Positions 7,925 through 17,043 of a stretch of DNA of 64,000 nucleotides are shown one piece after another. The stretch's first letter is position 1. Each line of letters starts with the position of its first letter. The DNA comes from Methylobacterium jeotgali (GTDB lineage: Bacteria; Pseudomonadota; Alphaproteobacteria; Rhizobiales; Beijerinckiaceae). The stretch spans positions 1 through 64,000 of the forward strand of contig NZ_BPQR01000062.1 in NCBI RefSeq assembly GCF_022179345.1. The letters are read 5' to 3'. A model generated the notes under the pieces. It had not been told where the DNA came from. It ran no database searches and saw nothing but the letters and a program-made list of their open reading frames with translations. Made by a program: the position numbers and the translations under genes.

Positions 7925-9271
7925 ATGACGCTTCCCACACCCCTTCACGCACCCTCGAAGGCGAGCGCCCCGCGCATCTCCTTCGTGTCGCTGGGCTGCC
8001 CGAAGGCGCTGGTCGATTCCGAGCGCATCCTCACGCATCTGAGGGCCGAGGGCTACGAGATGTCCCGCCGCCACGACGGGGCGGACGTGGTCATCGTCAA
8101 CACCTGCGGCTTCCTCGATTCCGCCAAGGCCGAGTCGCTTCAGGCCATCGGCGAGGCCATGGCCGAGAACGGCCGGGTCATCGTCACCGGCTGCATGGGC
8201 GCGCAGCCCGAGGAGATCCGCGAGAAGTATCCGAACCTTCTCGCCGTCACCGGCCCCCAGGCCTACGAGTCGGTGGTGGCGGCGGTCCACGAGGCGGTGC
8301 CGCCGGCCCACGACCCGTTCCTCGACCTGATCCCGCCGCAGGGCGTGAAGCTGACGCCGCGCCACTACGCGTATCTCAAGATCTCCGAGGGCTGCCACAA
8401 CCGCTGCACGTTCTGCATCATCCCCGCGCTCCGGGGCGACCTCGTCAGCCGCCCGGCGGGCGACGTGCTGCGCGAGGCCGAGAAGCTCGTGGGTGCCGGC
8501 GTCAAGGAGCTGCTCGTCGTCTCGCAGGACACCAGCGCCTACGGCCTCGACACTCGCTACGCGGCGAGCCCCTGGCGGGACCGGGAGGTGCGCGCCCGCT
8601 TCAGCGACCTCGCCGGTGAGCTGGGGCAGCTCGGGGCCTGGGTGCGGCTGCACTACGTCTACCCCTACCCCCATGTCGACGAGGTCATCCCGCTGATGGC
8701 CGAGGGGAAAGTGCTCCCCTACCTCGACATGCCGCTTCAGCACGCTTCTCCCAGCGTGCTCAAGCGGATGCGACGGCCCGGCAACCAGGAGCGCCAGCTC
8801 GACCGCATTCGCCGCTGGCGGGAGATCTGCCCGGACCTCGCCCTGCGCTCGACCTTCATCGTCGGCTTCCCCGGCGAGACCGAGGCGGAGTTCGAGGAGC
8901 TGCTGGCCTGGATCAATGAGGCCAAGCTCGATCGGGTCGGCTGCTTCGAGTACGAGCCGGTGCGGGGTGCCGTCGCCAACGATCTCGGCGCTTTGATCCC
9001 GCCGGAGGTCAAGGCCGAGCGCAAGCGCCGCTTCATGGAGGCGCAGGCGGCGATCTCCCTGCGGCTGCAGCGGGCGAAGGTGGGCCGGCGCCTCTCCGTC
9101 ATCATCGACGAGGCCGGCCCGACCGTGGCCCGGGGCCGCTCCAAGGCCGACGCCCCGGAGATCGACGGCACCGTCCACGTCGCCTCCCGCCGCCCCGTGC
9201 GGCCGGGCGACATCGTCACCGTGAAGATCGAGCGCGCCGAGGCTCACGACCTCTACGGCATCGCCGTGTGA
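7925..9271 (+). CDS. rimO: ribosomal protein S12 methylthiotransferase RimO
   Basis: This radical-SAM enzyme methylthiolates Asp88 of ribosomal protein S12. The 448 residues show the N-terminal UPF0004 domain with its three cluster cysteines ([35 protein letters not shown]). The radical-SAM motif CHNRCTFC follows at about residue 160. The C-terminal TRAM domain contains [22 protein letters not shown] and CHNRCTFC fit RimO rather than the MiaB tRNA enzyme. The 3' end overlaps the convergent pncA by 19 bases, within a GATC-rich repeat. Confidence 0.95.
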   Translation: MTLPTPLHAPSKASAPRISFVSLGCPKALVDSERILTHLRAEGYEMSRRHDGADVVIVNTCGFLDSAKAESLQAIGEAMAENGRVIVTGCMGAQPEEIREKYPNLLAVTGPQAYESVVAAVHEAVPPAHDPFLDLIPPQGVKLTPRHYAYLKISEGCHNRCTFCIIPALRGDLVSRPAGDVLREAEKLVGAGVKELLVVSQDTSAYGLDTRYAASPWRDREVRARFSDLAGELGQLGAWVRLHYVYPYPHVDEVIPLMAEGKVLPYLDMPLQHASPSVLKRMRRPGNQERQLDRIRRWREICPDLALRSTFIVGFPGETEAEFEELLAWINEAKLDRVGCFEYEPVRGAVANDLGALIPPEVKAERKRRFMEAQAAISLRLQRAKVGRRLSVIIDEAGPTVARGRSKADAPEIDGTVHVASRRPVRPGDIVTVKIERAEAHDLYGIAV

Positions 9272-9909
9272 TCCCCTGATCGGAGGATCGCGCCGCTCTC
9301 CGTGAGGGCGATGCCCGCCTCCCGCATCCGTGCGAGGGCGGCCTCGACCGATCCGTCGAGGTCGATGCCCCTCACGGCGTCGGTGACCACGACGACCTCG
9401 AAACCCTCCGCCACCGCGTCGAGGGCGCTCCAGACGACGCAGAAATCGGTGGCCAGCCCGCACAGGAACAGCCGTCGCACCCTGCGCTCGCGGAGACATC
9501 CGGCGAGCCCCGTGCGGGTGCGCCGGTCGGCTTCGAGGAAGGCCGAGTAGCTGTCGACCTCCCGGTTCGTGCCCTTGCGCAGCACGAGCCCGGCGCGTGC
9601 GGTGTCGAGGCCCGGCGCGAAGCCGGCTCCGGGGGAACTCTGGACGCAGTGGTCCGGCCACAGCACCTGGGGTCCGTAGCCGAGCTCCACCGTCTCGAAA
9701 GGCGCCCGGCCGGGATGCTGGGAGGCGAAGGACGCATGATCCGCCGGGTGCCAGTCCTGGGTCAGCACCACCTGCGGGAAGCCCGCCATCAGCCGGTTGA
9801 CCGGGCCGACCACCGCGTCGCCGTCCGGCACCGGCAGGCGGCCGCCGGGCAGGAAATCCACCTGCACGTCGACCGCCAGCAGGGCGTCACCGTCCCTGAG
9901 CCGCGTCAC
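9253..9909 (-). CDS. pncA: nicotinamidase/pyrazinamidase
   Basis: This 218-residue cysteine hydrolase converts nicotinamide to nicotinate in NAD salvage. It shows [14 protein letters not shown] with the catalytic Asp, the metal-site segment [14 protein letters not shown], the catalytic Lys in LVLRKGTN and the nucleophile Cys in [11 protein letters not shown]. It uses a GTG start. The C-terminal residues ([11 protein letters not shown]) are encoded by a GATC-rich repeat that also overlaps the end of rimO. It lies directly after the quinone oxidoreductase gene. Confidence 0.93.
   Translation of the reverse strand: MTRLRDGDALLAVDVQVDFLPGGRLPVPDGDAVVGPVNRLMAGFPQVVLTQDWHPADHASFASQHPGRAPFETVELGYGPQVLWPDHCVQSSPGAGFAPGLDTARAGLVLRKGTNREVDSYSAFLEADRRTRTGLAGCLRERRVRRLFLCGLATDFCVVWSALDAVAEGFEVVVVTDAVRGIDLDGSVEAALARMREAGIALTESGAILRSGDHTAMP
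9270..9290. repeat. GATC-rich element at the rimO/pncA 3' junction
   Basis: GATCCCCTGATCGGAGGATC contains three GATC sites. It spans the convergent ends of rimO and pncA. It is a partial, less symmetric member of the family seen best at 10930, 23240 and 38640. Confidence 0.4.
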
Positions 9910-9942
9910 GGGATCACCGGAGCGGAGGATCAGGGGATCATG
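9908..9942. repeat. GATC-rich element between qor and pncA
   Basis: Several GATC sites in a partly symmetric run span the pncA GTG start and the qor stop. The 20-base spacing between the two genes consists almost entirely of this element. Confidence 0.4.
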
Positions 9943-10904
9943 ACCGTGGCGCCGGTGGTCTGGCGCCCGGCGAGGTCGCGGTGGACGGCCTGCGCCTCCG
10001 ACAGGGGGTAGCGGGCGTGGACGGGGATCTTCACGGCCCCGCTCGCCACGGCGCCTAACAGGTTCTCGGCCATGGCGTCGAGCGTGGCGCGGTTGCTCGT
10101 GAAGGTGAAGAGCGTCGGCCGGATCGCGTAGAGCGAGCCCTTCTGCGCCAGCAGCCCGATGTCGAAGGCCTCGATCGCCCCCGAGGCCGAGCCGAAGCTC
10201 ACGAAGGTGCCGAGCGGCGACAGCGAATCGAGGGAGGGCAGGAAGGTCGCCTTGCCGACGCCGTCATAGACCACCGGCACGCCCTTGCCGTCGGTCAGCT
10301 CGCGGACCCGCCGGGCGACGTCGTCCTCGCGGTAGAGGATCACGTGGTCGCAACCGTGCGCGCGGGCGATCTCCGCCTTCTCCTGCGATCCTACGGTGCC
10401 GATCACCCGGGCACCGAGATGCTTTGCCCACTGGCAGGCGATGAGCCCGACGCCGCCGGCGGCGGCGTGGAACAGGATCGTGTCGCCGGCCTTCACCCGG
10501 TAGACCCGGTGGAGCAGGTACTCGGCGGTCAGGCCTTTCAGCATCATCGCCGCGGCGGTGGCGTCGTCGATGCCCTCCGGCACGTGGACGGCGGCGGCGG
10601 CCGCAATCACCGGCTCCTCGGCGTAGGTGCCCTCGCCCGAGCCGTAGGCGACCCGGTCGCCGACCTTGAAGCCGCTGACCCCCTCGCCCACCGCCGTGAC
10701 CTCGCCGGCGCCCTCCTTGCCGGGCGTGAAGGGCAGCGACGCGGCCTTGTAGGCGCCGGAGCGGAAGTAGATGTCGATGAAGTTGACGCCGACCGCCCGC
10801 TGGCGGACCCGGATCTGCCCCGGACCGGGCTCGGCGAGCGGCACGTCCTCGTAGGTCATGACCTCGGGGCCGCCATACTCCCGGATCCGGATCGCCTTGG
10901 GCAT
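9930..10904 (-). CDS. qor: quinone oxidoreductase, zinc-free MDR family
   Basis: This 324-residue NADPH-dependent oxidoreductase begins MPKAIRIREYGGPEVMTYED. It has GVNFIDIYFRSGAY and TPGKEGAGEVTAVGEGV. The Rossmann segment LFHAAAGGVGLIACQWAKHL gives the AAGGVG nucleotide-binding motif. The zinc-binding cysteines of alcohol dehydrogenases are absent, as in QOR. It probably reduces quinones by one electron or reduces enones. It is followed by pncA on the same strand. Confidence 0.9.
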   Translation of the reverse strand: MPKAIRIREYGGPEVMTYEDVPLAEPGPGQIRVRQRAVGVNFIDIYFRSGAYKAASLPFTPGKEGAGEVTAVGEGVSGFKVGDRVAYGSGEGTYAEEPVIAAAAAVHVPEGIDDATAAAMMLKGLTAEYLLHRVYRVKAGDTILFHAAAGGVGLIACQWAKHLGARVIGTVGSQEKAEIARAHGCDHVILYREDDVARRVRELTDGKGVPVVYDGVGKATFLPSLDSLSPLGTFVSFGSASGAIEAFDIGLLAQKGSLYAIRPTLFTFTSNRATLDAMAENLLGAVASGAVKIPVHARYPLSEAQAVHRDLAGRQTTGATVMIP

Positions 10905-10929
10905 CGTGGTGTCCTCTCGCGTCGCAGGC

Positions 10930-10959
10930 GCGTCCCGTGATCCGAGGATCACGGGACGC
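10930..10959. repeat. GATC-rich palindromic element, 14-bp perfect arms
   Basis: GCGTCCCGTGATCC (10930–10943) and GGATCACGGGACGC (10946–10959) are exact reverse complements separated by two bases. It lies between the divergent qor and UbiH-like genes, 26 bases upstream of the qor start. Confidence 0.75.
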
Positions 10960-11144
10960 CGGGCTCTCTGCCGCCCGGCCTCGGCGCCGAGATAAGGCTG
11001 CGGCGCTCCAGAGCAATGGGGCGCGGATGTGCGCCGCCGGAGGATGCCGGCCAAGATGCCGGCGAGGTGCGGGCATGCGACGCCCGTGCGTTTCGGTCCC
11101 CGCCGCCCTATTCTCCCGCCCGTCGCGAGAATGGAGGGGCCGGG

Positions 11145-12359
11145 GTGAGCGAGGAGGAGACGGGAGCCCGGTTCGACGTCGCCGTGGTCGGCACCGGCGC
11201 GGCGGGCCTCGCCTGCGCCCTAGCGCTCGCCGGCACCGGCGCCCGCGTGGCGCTCGTCGGGCGGCACGGCCCCGTGCCGGACGGGCGCACGGTCGCCCTC
11301 CTCGACGGGTCGGTGCGCTTCCTGAGGGCGCTCGGCGCCTGGGCGGCGATCGCGACCGACGCCGCGCCGCTGGCGACCCTGCGCATCGTCGACGACACCG
11401 GCAGCCTGTTCCGGCCGCCGCCCGCCGCCTTCCACGCGGGCGAGATCGGCCTCGACGCCTTCGGCTGGAACGTCGAGAGCACCCGCCTCGTCGGCGCCCT
11501 CCGGGAGGCCGCCGGCCGCGCGGCGGGCCTCACTGCCTTCGAGAGCGACAGTGTCGGCATGGTCCCCGAGGAGACCGGCGCCGTCCTGACCCTGGAGGAC
11601 GGCCGGCGCCTCTCCGCCCGTCTCGTCGTCGGCGCGGACGGAGCGCGCTCGCCCCTGCGGGCGGCCTCCGGCCTGCGGGTGCGCGAGTGGAGCTACGACC
11701 AGGGCGCCGTGACGACGCTCCTCGCCCATGCCCGCCCGCACGAGGACACCTCGACGGAGTTCCACACGCGGGGCGGCCCCTTCACCCTGGTGCCGCTGCC
11801 GGGCGGCCACCGCTCCAGCCTCGTCTGGGTCTGCGCGCGGCCCGAGGCCGAACGCCTCGCCGCCCTCGACGATTCGGATCTCGCCGAGGCGGTGGAGCGC
11901 CGGGCGCACGGCATGCTCGGGGGGATGCGGATCGACGGACCGCGCGGCCTCGTGCCGATGCGGGGCCTGTCTGTGTCAAGCTCCGTGGGGAACCGCCTCG
12001 TTCTGATCGGCGAGGCCGCCCACGTCTTCCCGCCGATCGGCGCGCAGGGGCTGAACCTCGGCCTGCGGGACGCGGCGGCGCTGCGCGACACCCTCGCCTA
12101 CGCCCTTCGCGAGGGCCGAGACCCCGGCGGCCGCGAGACGCTGGCGGGCTTCGCCCGGGGCCGCAGGCTCGATGCCGGCCTGCGCACCGCCGCCGTCGAC
12201 CTTCTCAACCGCAGCCTGTTCGCCGACTTCCTGCCTGTCGACGCGTTGCGCGGCGCCGGCCTCGTCGCCCTGTCCGCGATCGGCCCTCTGCGCCGAGCGG
12301 TGATGCGCGAGGGCGTCCTGCCCCGTCTCGGCGCTCCGGAGCTGATGCGGGCCGGCTGA
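11145..12359 (+). CDS. FAD-dependent monooxygenase, UbiH/UbiF-like
   Basis: This 404-residue flavoprotein has an N-terminal dinucleotide fold, FDVAVVGTGAAGLACALALA. It carries the middle motif LVVGADGARSPLR and the FAD/ribityl motif LIGEAAHVFPPIGAQGLNLG. This is the architecture of ubiquinone-ring hydroxylases (COQ6/UbiH group). The GTG start is preceded by GGAGG at 8 bases, while a nearby ATG at 11131 runs into a stop. It likely acts in ubiquinone synthesis, but which ring position it hydroxylates cannot be told. It is convergent with the patatin gene. Confidence 0.85.
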   Translation: MSEEETGARFDVAVVGTGAAGLACALALAGTGARVALVGRHGPVPDGRTVALLDGSVRFLRALGAWAAIATDAAPLATLRIVDDTGSLFRPPPAAFHAGEIGLDAFGWNVESTRLVGALREAAGRAAGLTAFESDSVGMVPEETGAVLTLEDGRRLSARLVVGADGARSPLRAASGLRVREWSYDQGAVTTLLAHARPHEDTSTEFHTRGGPFTLVPLPGGHRSSLVWVCARPEAERLAALDDSDLAEAVERRAHGMLGGMRIDGPRGLVPMRGLSVSSSVGNRLVLIGEAAHVFPPIGAQGLNLGLRDAAALRDTLAYALREGRDPGGRETLAGFARGRRLDAGLRTAAVDLLNRSLFADFLPVDALRGAGLVALSAIGPLRRAVMREGVLPRLGAPELMRAG

Positions 12360-12370
12360 GCCGTCCTCGT

Positions 12371-12392
12371 CCCCGGATCACGGCATCCGGGG
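12371..12392. repeat. GATC-rich hairpin between convergent genes
   Basis: CCCCGGAT (12371–12378) pairs with ATCCGGGG (12385–12392), followed by further GATC-rich sequence to about 12405. It is placed between the stops of two convergent genes and could act as a rho-independent-like barrier, though no T run follows. Confidence 0.5.
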
Positions 12393-12406
12393 ATCATGGG
12401 ATCCCG

Positions 12407-13705
12407 TCAGCGCCGCATCGCCTCGCGGCCCGGGCGCTCGGGCGCGATGCCCTTCGCCGGCGCGGTGCGGACGGTGCCGGTGGCGATCTCATCCTCGCGG
12501 GATGGGCTCGCGGCGACCCCCACGGCCTCGCCGGGACCGAAGGCGGTGCCGGTTCGGCCCAGCGCCTCGCCATGGGCGAAGAGGGCGCGCATGTAGCCCT
12601 GGTCGAAGGGCGCCGAGGTCTCCTTCGTGAAGCGGCCGTCGATCTGCGCGACGGAGAGGGTCAGGCCCTCGCGCTCCGCGAAGCCCTTCGTCAGGGCGAG
12701 CGAGGCCCTGGTCTGCGCCTTGATCGCCGCCGAGAAGGAGCGCCCGAGGATGCTCAGGGTCGAGCGGCGGGCGACATCGAAGCTCGGGCTGAGCTTGTTG
12801 TTGACGATCAGGTAGATCTGCGATGCCGGGATGCGCACGCGTCCCTCGCCGAGGATCGCCGCCGCCGGAGCGAGGTAGAACTGGCCCGTGGTGCCGCCGT
12901 CCGCGTGCATCTCCTTGAGGAGCTTGCCGTCGGCGGCCTTGGCGTCGAGCATCACCGGCGGGAACACGCCGGGTACCGAGGAGGAGGCGAGCACCACGGC
13001 GCGGAACAGGGCGAGCGCCCGCTCGCTGCCCACGGCGGCGATGGCGCCCATGTCCCAGAGCACGGGGCGCTCGGTGTCGACGTCGGTCGTCACCACGAGG
13101 AGGCGCCGGCCCTTGGCGTGCTCGGCGGCGATGGCCTTGAGCAGCTCCGGCGTCACCGCCCGGTCGATGCGGCGCTTGAGCGGCCAGGTGTCGGTCAGCG
13201 CCTCGTCGCTGCCGCCGAACTCGAAAACATCGGACGCCGAGATGTTGGTGTAGGCCTCGCGGAGCGGCGCATCGCCCGCGCGCCCGACGAATGCGAAGGG
13301 CGCGATCAGCGCGCCGGTGCTGACTCCGGTGATCACGCCGAACTCCGGCCGGTCGCCGGCCTCGCTCCAGCCGGCGAGGATGCCGGCGCCGAAGGCGCCG
13401 TTCTCGCCGCCCGCCGAGACCAGCAGCCAGGGATCGCGGGCGGCGGGGGCCGCGTCGATCAGGGCCTGGAAGGCGCCGGGGTCGTCGGCTGGGATGCGCA
13501 GGCCCTCCGGCAGGCCGAGGGGCACCGCGGTCGCCGCCTCGCCGGCCGTGTAGCTGCGCGCGTCGGCGCCGGCGGGCTTCGCGGGCGCTTCCTTGACGGT
13601 CTCGCGGCGGGCCGCGGGACCGGCGCTCGCGCCTTGAGGTGCGCCGAGACCCACGAGAGTCGCGGCCAGGGCCAGCGCGATCCTCCTGTTCAGCGTTGCG
13701 GTCAT
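12407..13705 (-). CDS. patatin-like phospholipase, secreted
   Basis: This 432-residue protein has a signal peptide ([20 protein letters not shown], Ala-X-Ala before residue 30). Its patatin domain shows an oxyanion-type [14 protein letters not shown], the nucleophile elbow GVSTGAL (G-X-S-X-G) and the catalytic Asp in HADGG. It is therefore predicted to be a periplasmic or outer-membrane Ser-Asp lipid acyl hydrolase. The C-terminal 40 residues are charged and probably disordered. The substrate is unknown. Confidence 0.87.
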   Translation of the reverse strand: MTATLNRRIALALAATLVGLGAPQGASAGPAARRETVKEAPAKPAGADARSYTAGEAATAVPLGLPEGLRIPADDPGAFQALIDAAPAARDPWLLVSAGGENGAFGAGILAGWSEAGDRPEFGVITGVSTGALIAPFAFVGRAGDAPLREAYTNISASDVFEFGGSDEALTDTWPLKRRIDRAVTPELLKAIAAEHAKGRRLLVVTTDVDTERPVLWDMGAIAAVGSERALALFRAVVLASSSVPGVFPPVMLDAKAADGKLLKEMHADGGTTGQFYLAPAAAILGEGRVRIPASQIYLIVNNKLSPSFDVARRSTLSILGRSFSAAIKAQTRASLALTKGFAEREGLTLSVAQIDGRFTKETSAPFDQGYMRALFAHGEALGRTGTAFGPGEAVGVAASPSREDEIATGTVRTAPAKGIAPERPGREAMRR

Positions 13706-13937
13706 GGCTCACTCCCCTGGACGAGCACGGGTCTCCCACCTCGGCGGAACAAACGGGTCGCGGCGTCGTGGTTCCCTATGCGGGCCCCGCCGGAATCGCG
13801 GTCGCGTCCCTCGGCGTGCGGCAGCGCACGGGGCCGGGGCCTCTCCGTCTTGCCCCTTCGTCCCCTTGCGCGGGTCCGGCGAGCCGCTACAGGACAACCG
13901 GAACGCACCCGTCGCGAACGACCTCCGGGAGAGCCCG

Positions 13938-14984
13938 ATGAAACTGCCGCGCCGCTTCTTCCAGCCCCTCGCCGCAGGCGCGCCCGCCCCGTACCGGGAG
14001 CTGCCGGTCAAGCTGGAGCGGATGATCCACTTCGTGCCCCCGCACGTGGACAAGGTCCGCGCCCGCGTGCCCGAGCTCGCCCCCACCGTCGACATCGTGC
14101 TCGGCAACCTCGAGGACGCGGTGCCGATCGACCACAAGGAGGCCGCCCGCAAGGGTTTCGTGCAGATGGCGCAGGCGACGGACTTTACCGCCACCGGCAC
14201 CGGCCTCTGGACCCGCGTGAACGCCCTCAACTCCCCCTGGCTCCTCGACGACCTCTTCGAGATCGTGGGCGCGGTCGGCGACAAGCTCGACGTGGTGATG
14301 GTTCCGAAGGTCGAGGGCCCCTGGGACATCCACTACGTCGACCAGCTTCTCGCCCAGCTTGAGGCCCGGCACGGTGTGGCCAAGCCGATCCTGATCCACG
14401 CCATCCTCGAGACCGCCGAGGGCGTGGCCAACGTCGACGCCATCGCCTGCGCCTCCCCGCGCATGCACGGCATGAGCCTCGGCCCCGCCGACCTCGCCGC
14501 GTCGCGGGGCATGAAGACCACCCGCGTCGGCGGCGGCCATCCGGACTACGTGGTGATCGCCGATCCGGCCGGCGACGCGCCCCGCGCCCGCGCCCAGCAG
14601 GACCTCTGGCACTACACGATCGGGAAGATGGTCGACGCCTGCATGGCCAACGGCATCAAGGCCTTCTACGGCCCCTTCGGCGACTTCTCGGACGGCGAGG
14701 CCTGCGAGGCGCAGTTCCGCAACGCCTTCCTGATGGGCTGCGCCGGCGCCTGGACGCTCCACCCGAGCCAAGTCGCCATCGCCAAGCGGGTCTTCGCTCC
14801 CGATCCGGCGGAGGTGGCCTTCGCCGCGCGCATCGTCGAGGCGATGCCCGACGGCACCGGCGCGGTGATGCTCGACGGCAAGATGCAGGACGACGCCACC
14901 TGGAAGCAGGCCAAGGTCATCGTGGATCTGGCCAGGCTCGTCGCCGAGAAGGACCCGGAGCTCGCCCGCAGCTACGGGCTGTAG
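13938..14984 (+). CDS. HpcH/HpaI aldolase/citrate-lyase-family CoA-ester lyase (malyl-CoA lyase-like)
   Basis: This 348-residue protein has the TIM-barrel pattern of CitE/malyl-CoA lyases. It includes [21 protein letters not shown] (catalytic Glu/Asp), [28 protein letters not shown] and [17 protein letters not shown]. It is longer than the usual serine-cycle malyl-CoA lyase and begins differently, so it may be a paralogue acting on malyl-CoA or methylmalyl-CoA. The substrate is inferred only. The next gene starts directly after its stop codon. Confidence 0.8.
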   Translation: MKLPRRFFQPLAAGAPAPYRELPVKLERMIHFVPPHVDKVRARVPELAPTVDIVLGNLEDAVPIDHKEAARKGFVQMAQATDFTATGTGLWTRVNALNSPWLLDDLFEIVGAVGDKLDVVMVPKVEGPWDIHYVDQLLAQLEARHGVAKPILIHAILETAEGVANVDAIACASPRMHGMSLGPADLAASRGMKTTRVGGGHPDYVVIADPAGDAPRARAQQDLWHYTIGKMVDACMANGIKAFYGPFGDFSDGEACEAQFRNAFLMGCAGAWTLHPSQVAIAKRVFAPDPAEVAFAARIVEAMPDGTGAVMLDGKMQDDATWKQAKVIVDLARLVAEKDPELARSYGL

Positions 14985-15320
14985 GTGTCGCTCGCCTACC
15001 TCTATCTCGGCATCGCGATCGTCAGCGAGATCGTGGGCACGAGCTTCATGAAGCTGTCGGACGGCTTCACGAAGCCCCTGCCCTCCCTCGTGACGGTCGT
15101 CGGCTACGCGATCGCCTTCTATTGCCTGTCCCTGACGCTCCGCACGATCCCGACCGGAATCGCCTACGCGATCTGGTCCGGGGTCGGCATCGTGCTGATC
15201 GCCCTCGTCTCCTGGCTGTTCCAGGGACAGAAGCTCGATCTGCCCGCTTGCCTCGGCATGGCGCTCATCGTGGCCGGCGTCGTCGTGATGAACGTGTTCT
15301 CGCGAACCGCCGGCCACTGA
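14985..15320 (+). CDS. small multidrug resistance (SMR) transporter, EmrE/QacE type
   Basis: This 111-residue protein has four membrane helices. The first holds the essential membrane Glu in YLYLGIAIVSEIVGTSFMKL. GIAYAIWSGVGIVLIALVSW is the SMR signature loop. It acts as a proton-coupled exporter of cationic drugs in the inner membrane. The GTG start directly abuts the TAG stop of the lyase gene, so the two are translationally coupled despite no obvious functional link. Confidence 0.92.
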   Translation: MSLAYLYLGIAIVSEIVGTSFMKLSDGFTKPLPSLVTVVGYAIAFYCLSLTLRTIPTGIAYAIWSGVGIVLIALVSWLFQGQKLDLPACLGMALIVAGVVVMNVFSRTAGH

Positions 15321-15385
15321 GCGCCGTTGTTCACGCAGGCGTGCCGCCCGTGACAGGGCGGGCGCGCGCAACTATCTTCCGGACC

Positions 15386-15724
15386 ATGACCAGGACGAGG
15401 ACCAGACACGCGAAGTTCGGGCTCGGGGCCGTGGTGCGGCACCGGATCTATCCGTTCCGCGGCATCGTCTTCGACATCGACCCGGTGTTCGACAACACCG
15501 AGGAGTGGTGGCTGGCGATCCCCGAGGAGGTGCGGCCGGCCAAGGACCAGCCCTTCTACCACCTGCTCGCCGAGAACGACGAGACCGAGTACGTCGCCTA
15601 CGTCTCCGAGCAGAACCTCGTGCCCGACACCTCCGGCGAGGCCCTGCGCCACGCCGGCATCGCCGAGGTGTTCGAGCGGGACGCGAGCGGCCTCTACCGG
15701 ATGCGCGACCGCCACGCGAACTGA
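15386..15724 (+). CDS. hspQ: heat shock protein HspQ
   Basis: This 112-residue protein matches HspQ, a hemimethylated-DNA-binding-like small protein involved in Lon protease regulation and in heat stress. Key parts are FGLGAVVRHRIYPFRGIVFD and EEWWLAIPEEVRPAKDQPFY. YHLLAENDETEYVAYVSEQN follows. The chosen ATG is the first in frame. A strong terminator follows 23 bases after the stop. Confidence 0.9.
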   Translation: MTRTRTRHAKFGLGAVVRHRIYPFRGIVFDIDPVFDNTEEWWLAIPEEVRPAKDQPFYHLLAENDETEYVAYVSEQNLVPDTSGEALRHAGIAEVFERDASGLYRMRDRHAN

Positions 15725-15747
15725 CCGCCGCCGGCGCACCGCAAACG

Positions 15748-15774
15748 AAAAGGCCGGGCAATGCCCGGCCTTTT
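15748..15774. terminator. strong rho-independent terminator, bidirectional
   Basis: AAAAGGCCGGGCA (15748–15760) and TGCCCGGCCTTTT (15762–15774) form a near-perfect hairpin flanked by A and T runs. It serves the rightward hspQ and the leftward IalB gene, which converge here. Confidence 0.92.
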
Positions 15775-15798
15775 GCGTTTCGACGGTGCGGCGCCCGA

Positions 15799-16584
15799 TC
15801 AGGGCTTCGGGGCCGGAGCAGCGCCCGCGGCGGGGGCGGCGCCGCCGGCCTTCTGCTGCTCCTCGAGCTTCTTGCGCATGTCCTCGGAGCGCTTCTCGAG
15901 CTCGGCCTGGAGCTTCTTCTGCTGCTCCTCGAGCACCTTCGGGTCCATGGCCGGGCCGTCGAAGGCCTTGCCGAAGCCGGCGAGCGGCACGGCGAAGGTG
16001 ACCTCGCGCTGGGTCTGGTTCTGCACCGAGACGTTGAGGGTGGTGCCCTTCTTGAAGGCGGCGATCAGCTCGGGGCCGAAGCCGCCGGCCTCGGCGAAGC
16101 AGCCGTTGGGGAAGCAGACCGCGAACTTGCCCGCGGTCGCCTGCTGGCCGTCGACGGTGAAACGGATGCCCGGCGCCAGCATCAGGCCGAGCGGCAGCAG
16201 GAAGCGCACGACGCGGGCCTCCTGCTTGGTGGAGGCGTTCTTCATCTCGTAGACCGCCGCGGCGAGCACCGGCTGGCCCTGGTCGGAGACGAAGTCGCGG
16301 GTGGTGTAGCAGACGTCGGTGCCGCTGCCCTGGTCCTTGCCGCAGACCTTGGTCCAGTCGGCCTGGCTCGGCTCGGACTTGACGTTGATGACCTGCGGGC
16401 CGGTCTGGGCGGCGGGGGTCTGCGTGCCCGGCGCGGGCGCGGCCGGCTGCTGCTGCGCGGGGGCCGGCGCCGGGGCGGGCGCGGCCGGCTTCTTCGGCTG
16501 CTGGGCGAAGGCCGGACCGGTGAGGGCGACGATCGCGAGGACGGCGGCGGTGCGCGCGGCGGTCTGGCTTTTGGCGAGGAGCAT
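15799..16584 (-). CDS. invasion-associated locus B (IalB) family periplasmic protein
   Basis: This 261-residue protein has a signal peptide ending in TGPAFA and a Pro/Ala/Gln-rich low-complexity linker. The IalB domain from about residue 65 includes WTKVCGKDQGSGTDVCYTTR, RVVRFLLPLGLMLAPGIRF and FAVCFPNGCFAEAG with paired cysteines. A charged coiled-coil tail (EEQQKKLQAELEKRSEDMRK) ends the protein. IalB proteins are envelope proteins of alphaproteobacteria, and the molecular role is unclear outside Bartonella. Confidence 0.9.
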   Translation of the reverse strand: MLLAKSQTAARTAAVLAIVALTGPAFAQQPKKPAAPAPAPAPAQQQPAAPAPGTQTPAAQTGPQVINVKSEPSQADWTKVCGKDQGSGTDVCYTTRDFVSDQGQPVLAAAVYEMKNASTKQEARVVRFLLPLGLMLAPGIRFTVDGQQATAGKFAVCFPNGCFAEAGGFGPELIAAFKKGTTLNVSVQNQTQREVTFAVPLAGFGKAFDGPAMDPKVLEEQQKKLQAELEKRSEDMRKKLEEQQKAGGAAPAAGAAPAPKP

Positions 16585-17043
16585 CAAGTCTGTGACCCCT
16601 GGGAGTTGAGCGCCGGCCGGAGCCGGGCGCCGTGAGCTGCGTTGCGGGCCGCGCTCCGCCTCGCTCGGGGACGGATGCGGGAACTCGGAGGGCGCGAATC
16701 CCGCGTCGCCGGGACGGAGATGGATTCGGGTGACGGGAGCGCGCCGGAACTGAACCTCGAAGCCGGACGGGGGTCCGCGCGGGACGCGGCCGCGACCGCG
16801 GCCCGGCGGGGCCCTGAGCCCCCGCGATCCCGCTCGAACGGCCGGGGCGCCTGATTTCTCCTCGAATGAGGCGAAGGCATGACACCGCAACCGTACGCGC
16901 GTCCCTCTGCCCGTTCGGGCGCACACGCGCAAGGACCCTGCAAGGGCCCTGTCCGGGCGCCCTTCCCGGCTCCGAGGGGCCTCCGTTAGCGGCCGGTTAA
17001 CCTTGATGGTTCATGGCTGAGGCTTCGCGGAGGGCGAATCCTG
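16585..17043. other. intergenic region between divergent IalB and AMP-binding-like genes
   Basis: No gene is seen; the frames here lack start signals and family features. A lower-GC patch (GGTTAACCTTGATGGTTCATG, ending near 17015) lies about 30 bases upstream of the rightward GTG and is the best place for its promoter. Confidence 0.45.

Noticed and set aside
10937..14362. Very long rightward frame of 1141 codons
   Set aside because: It is Arg/Pro/Gly-rich low-complexity sequence, lies in the wrong frame over the UbiH-like, patatin and lyase genes, and is a product of high GC.
15164..16924. Leftward 586-codon frame across hspQ and the IalB gene
   Set aside because: It is a shadow of real genes, as shown by the clear HspQ and IalB families in other frames.
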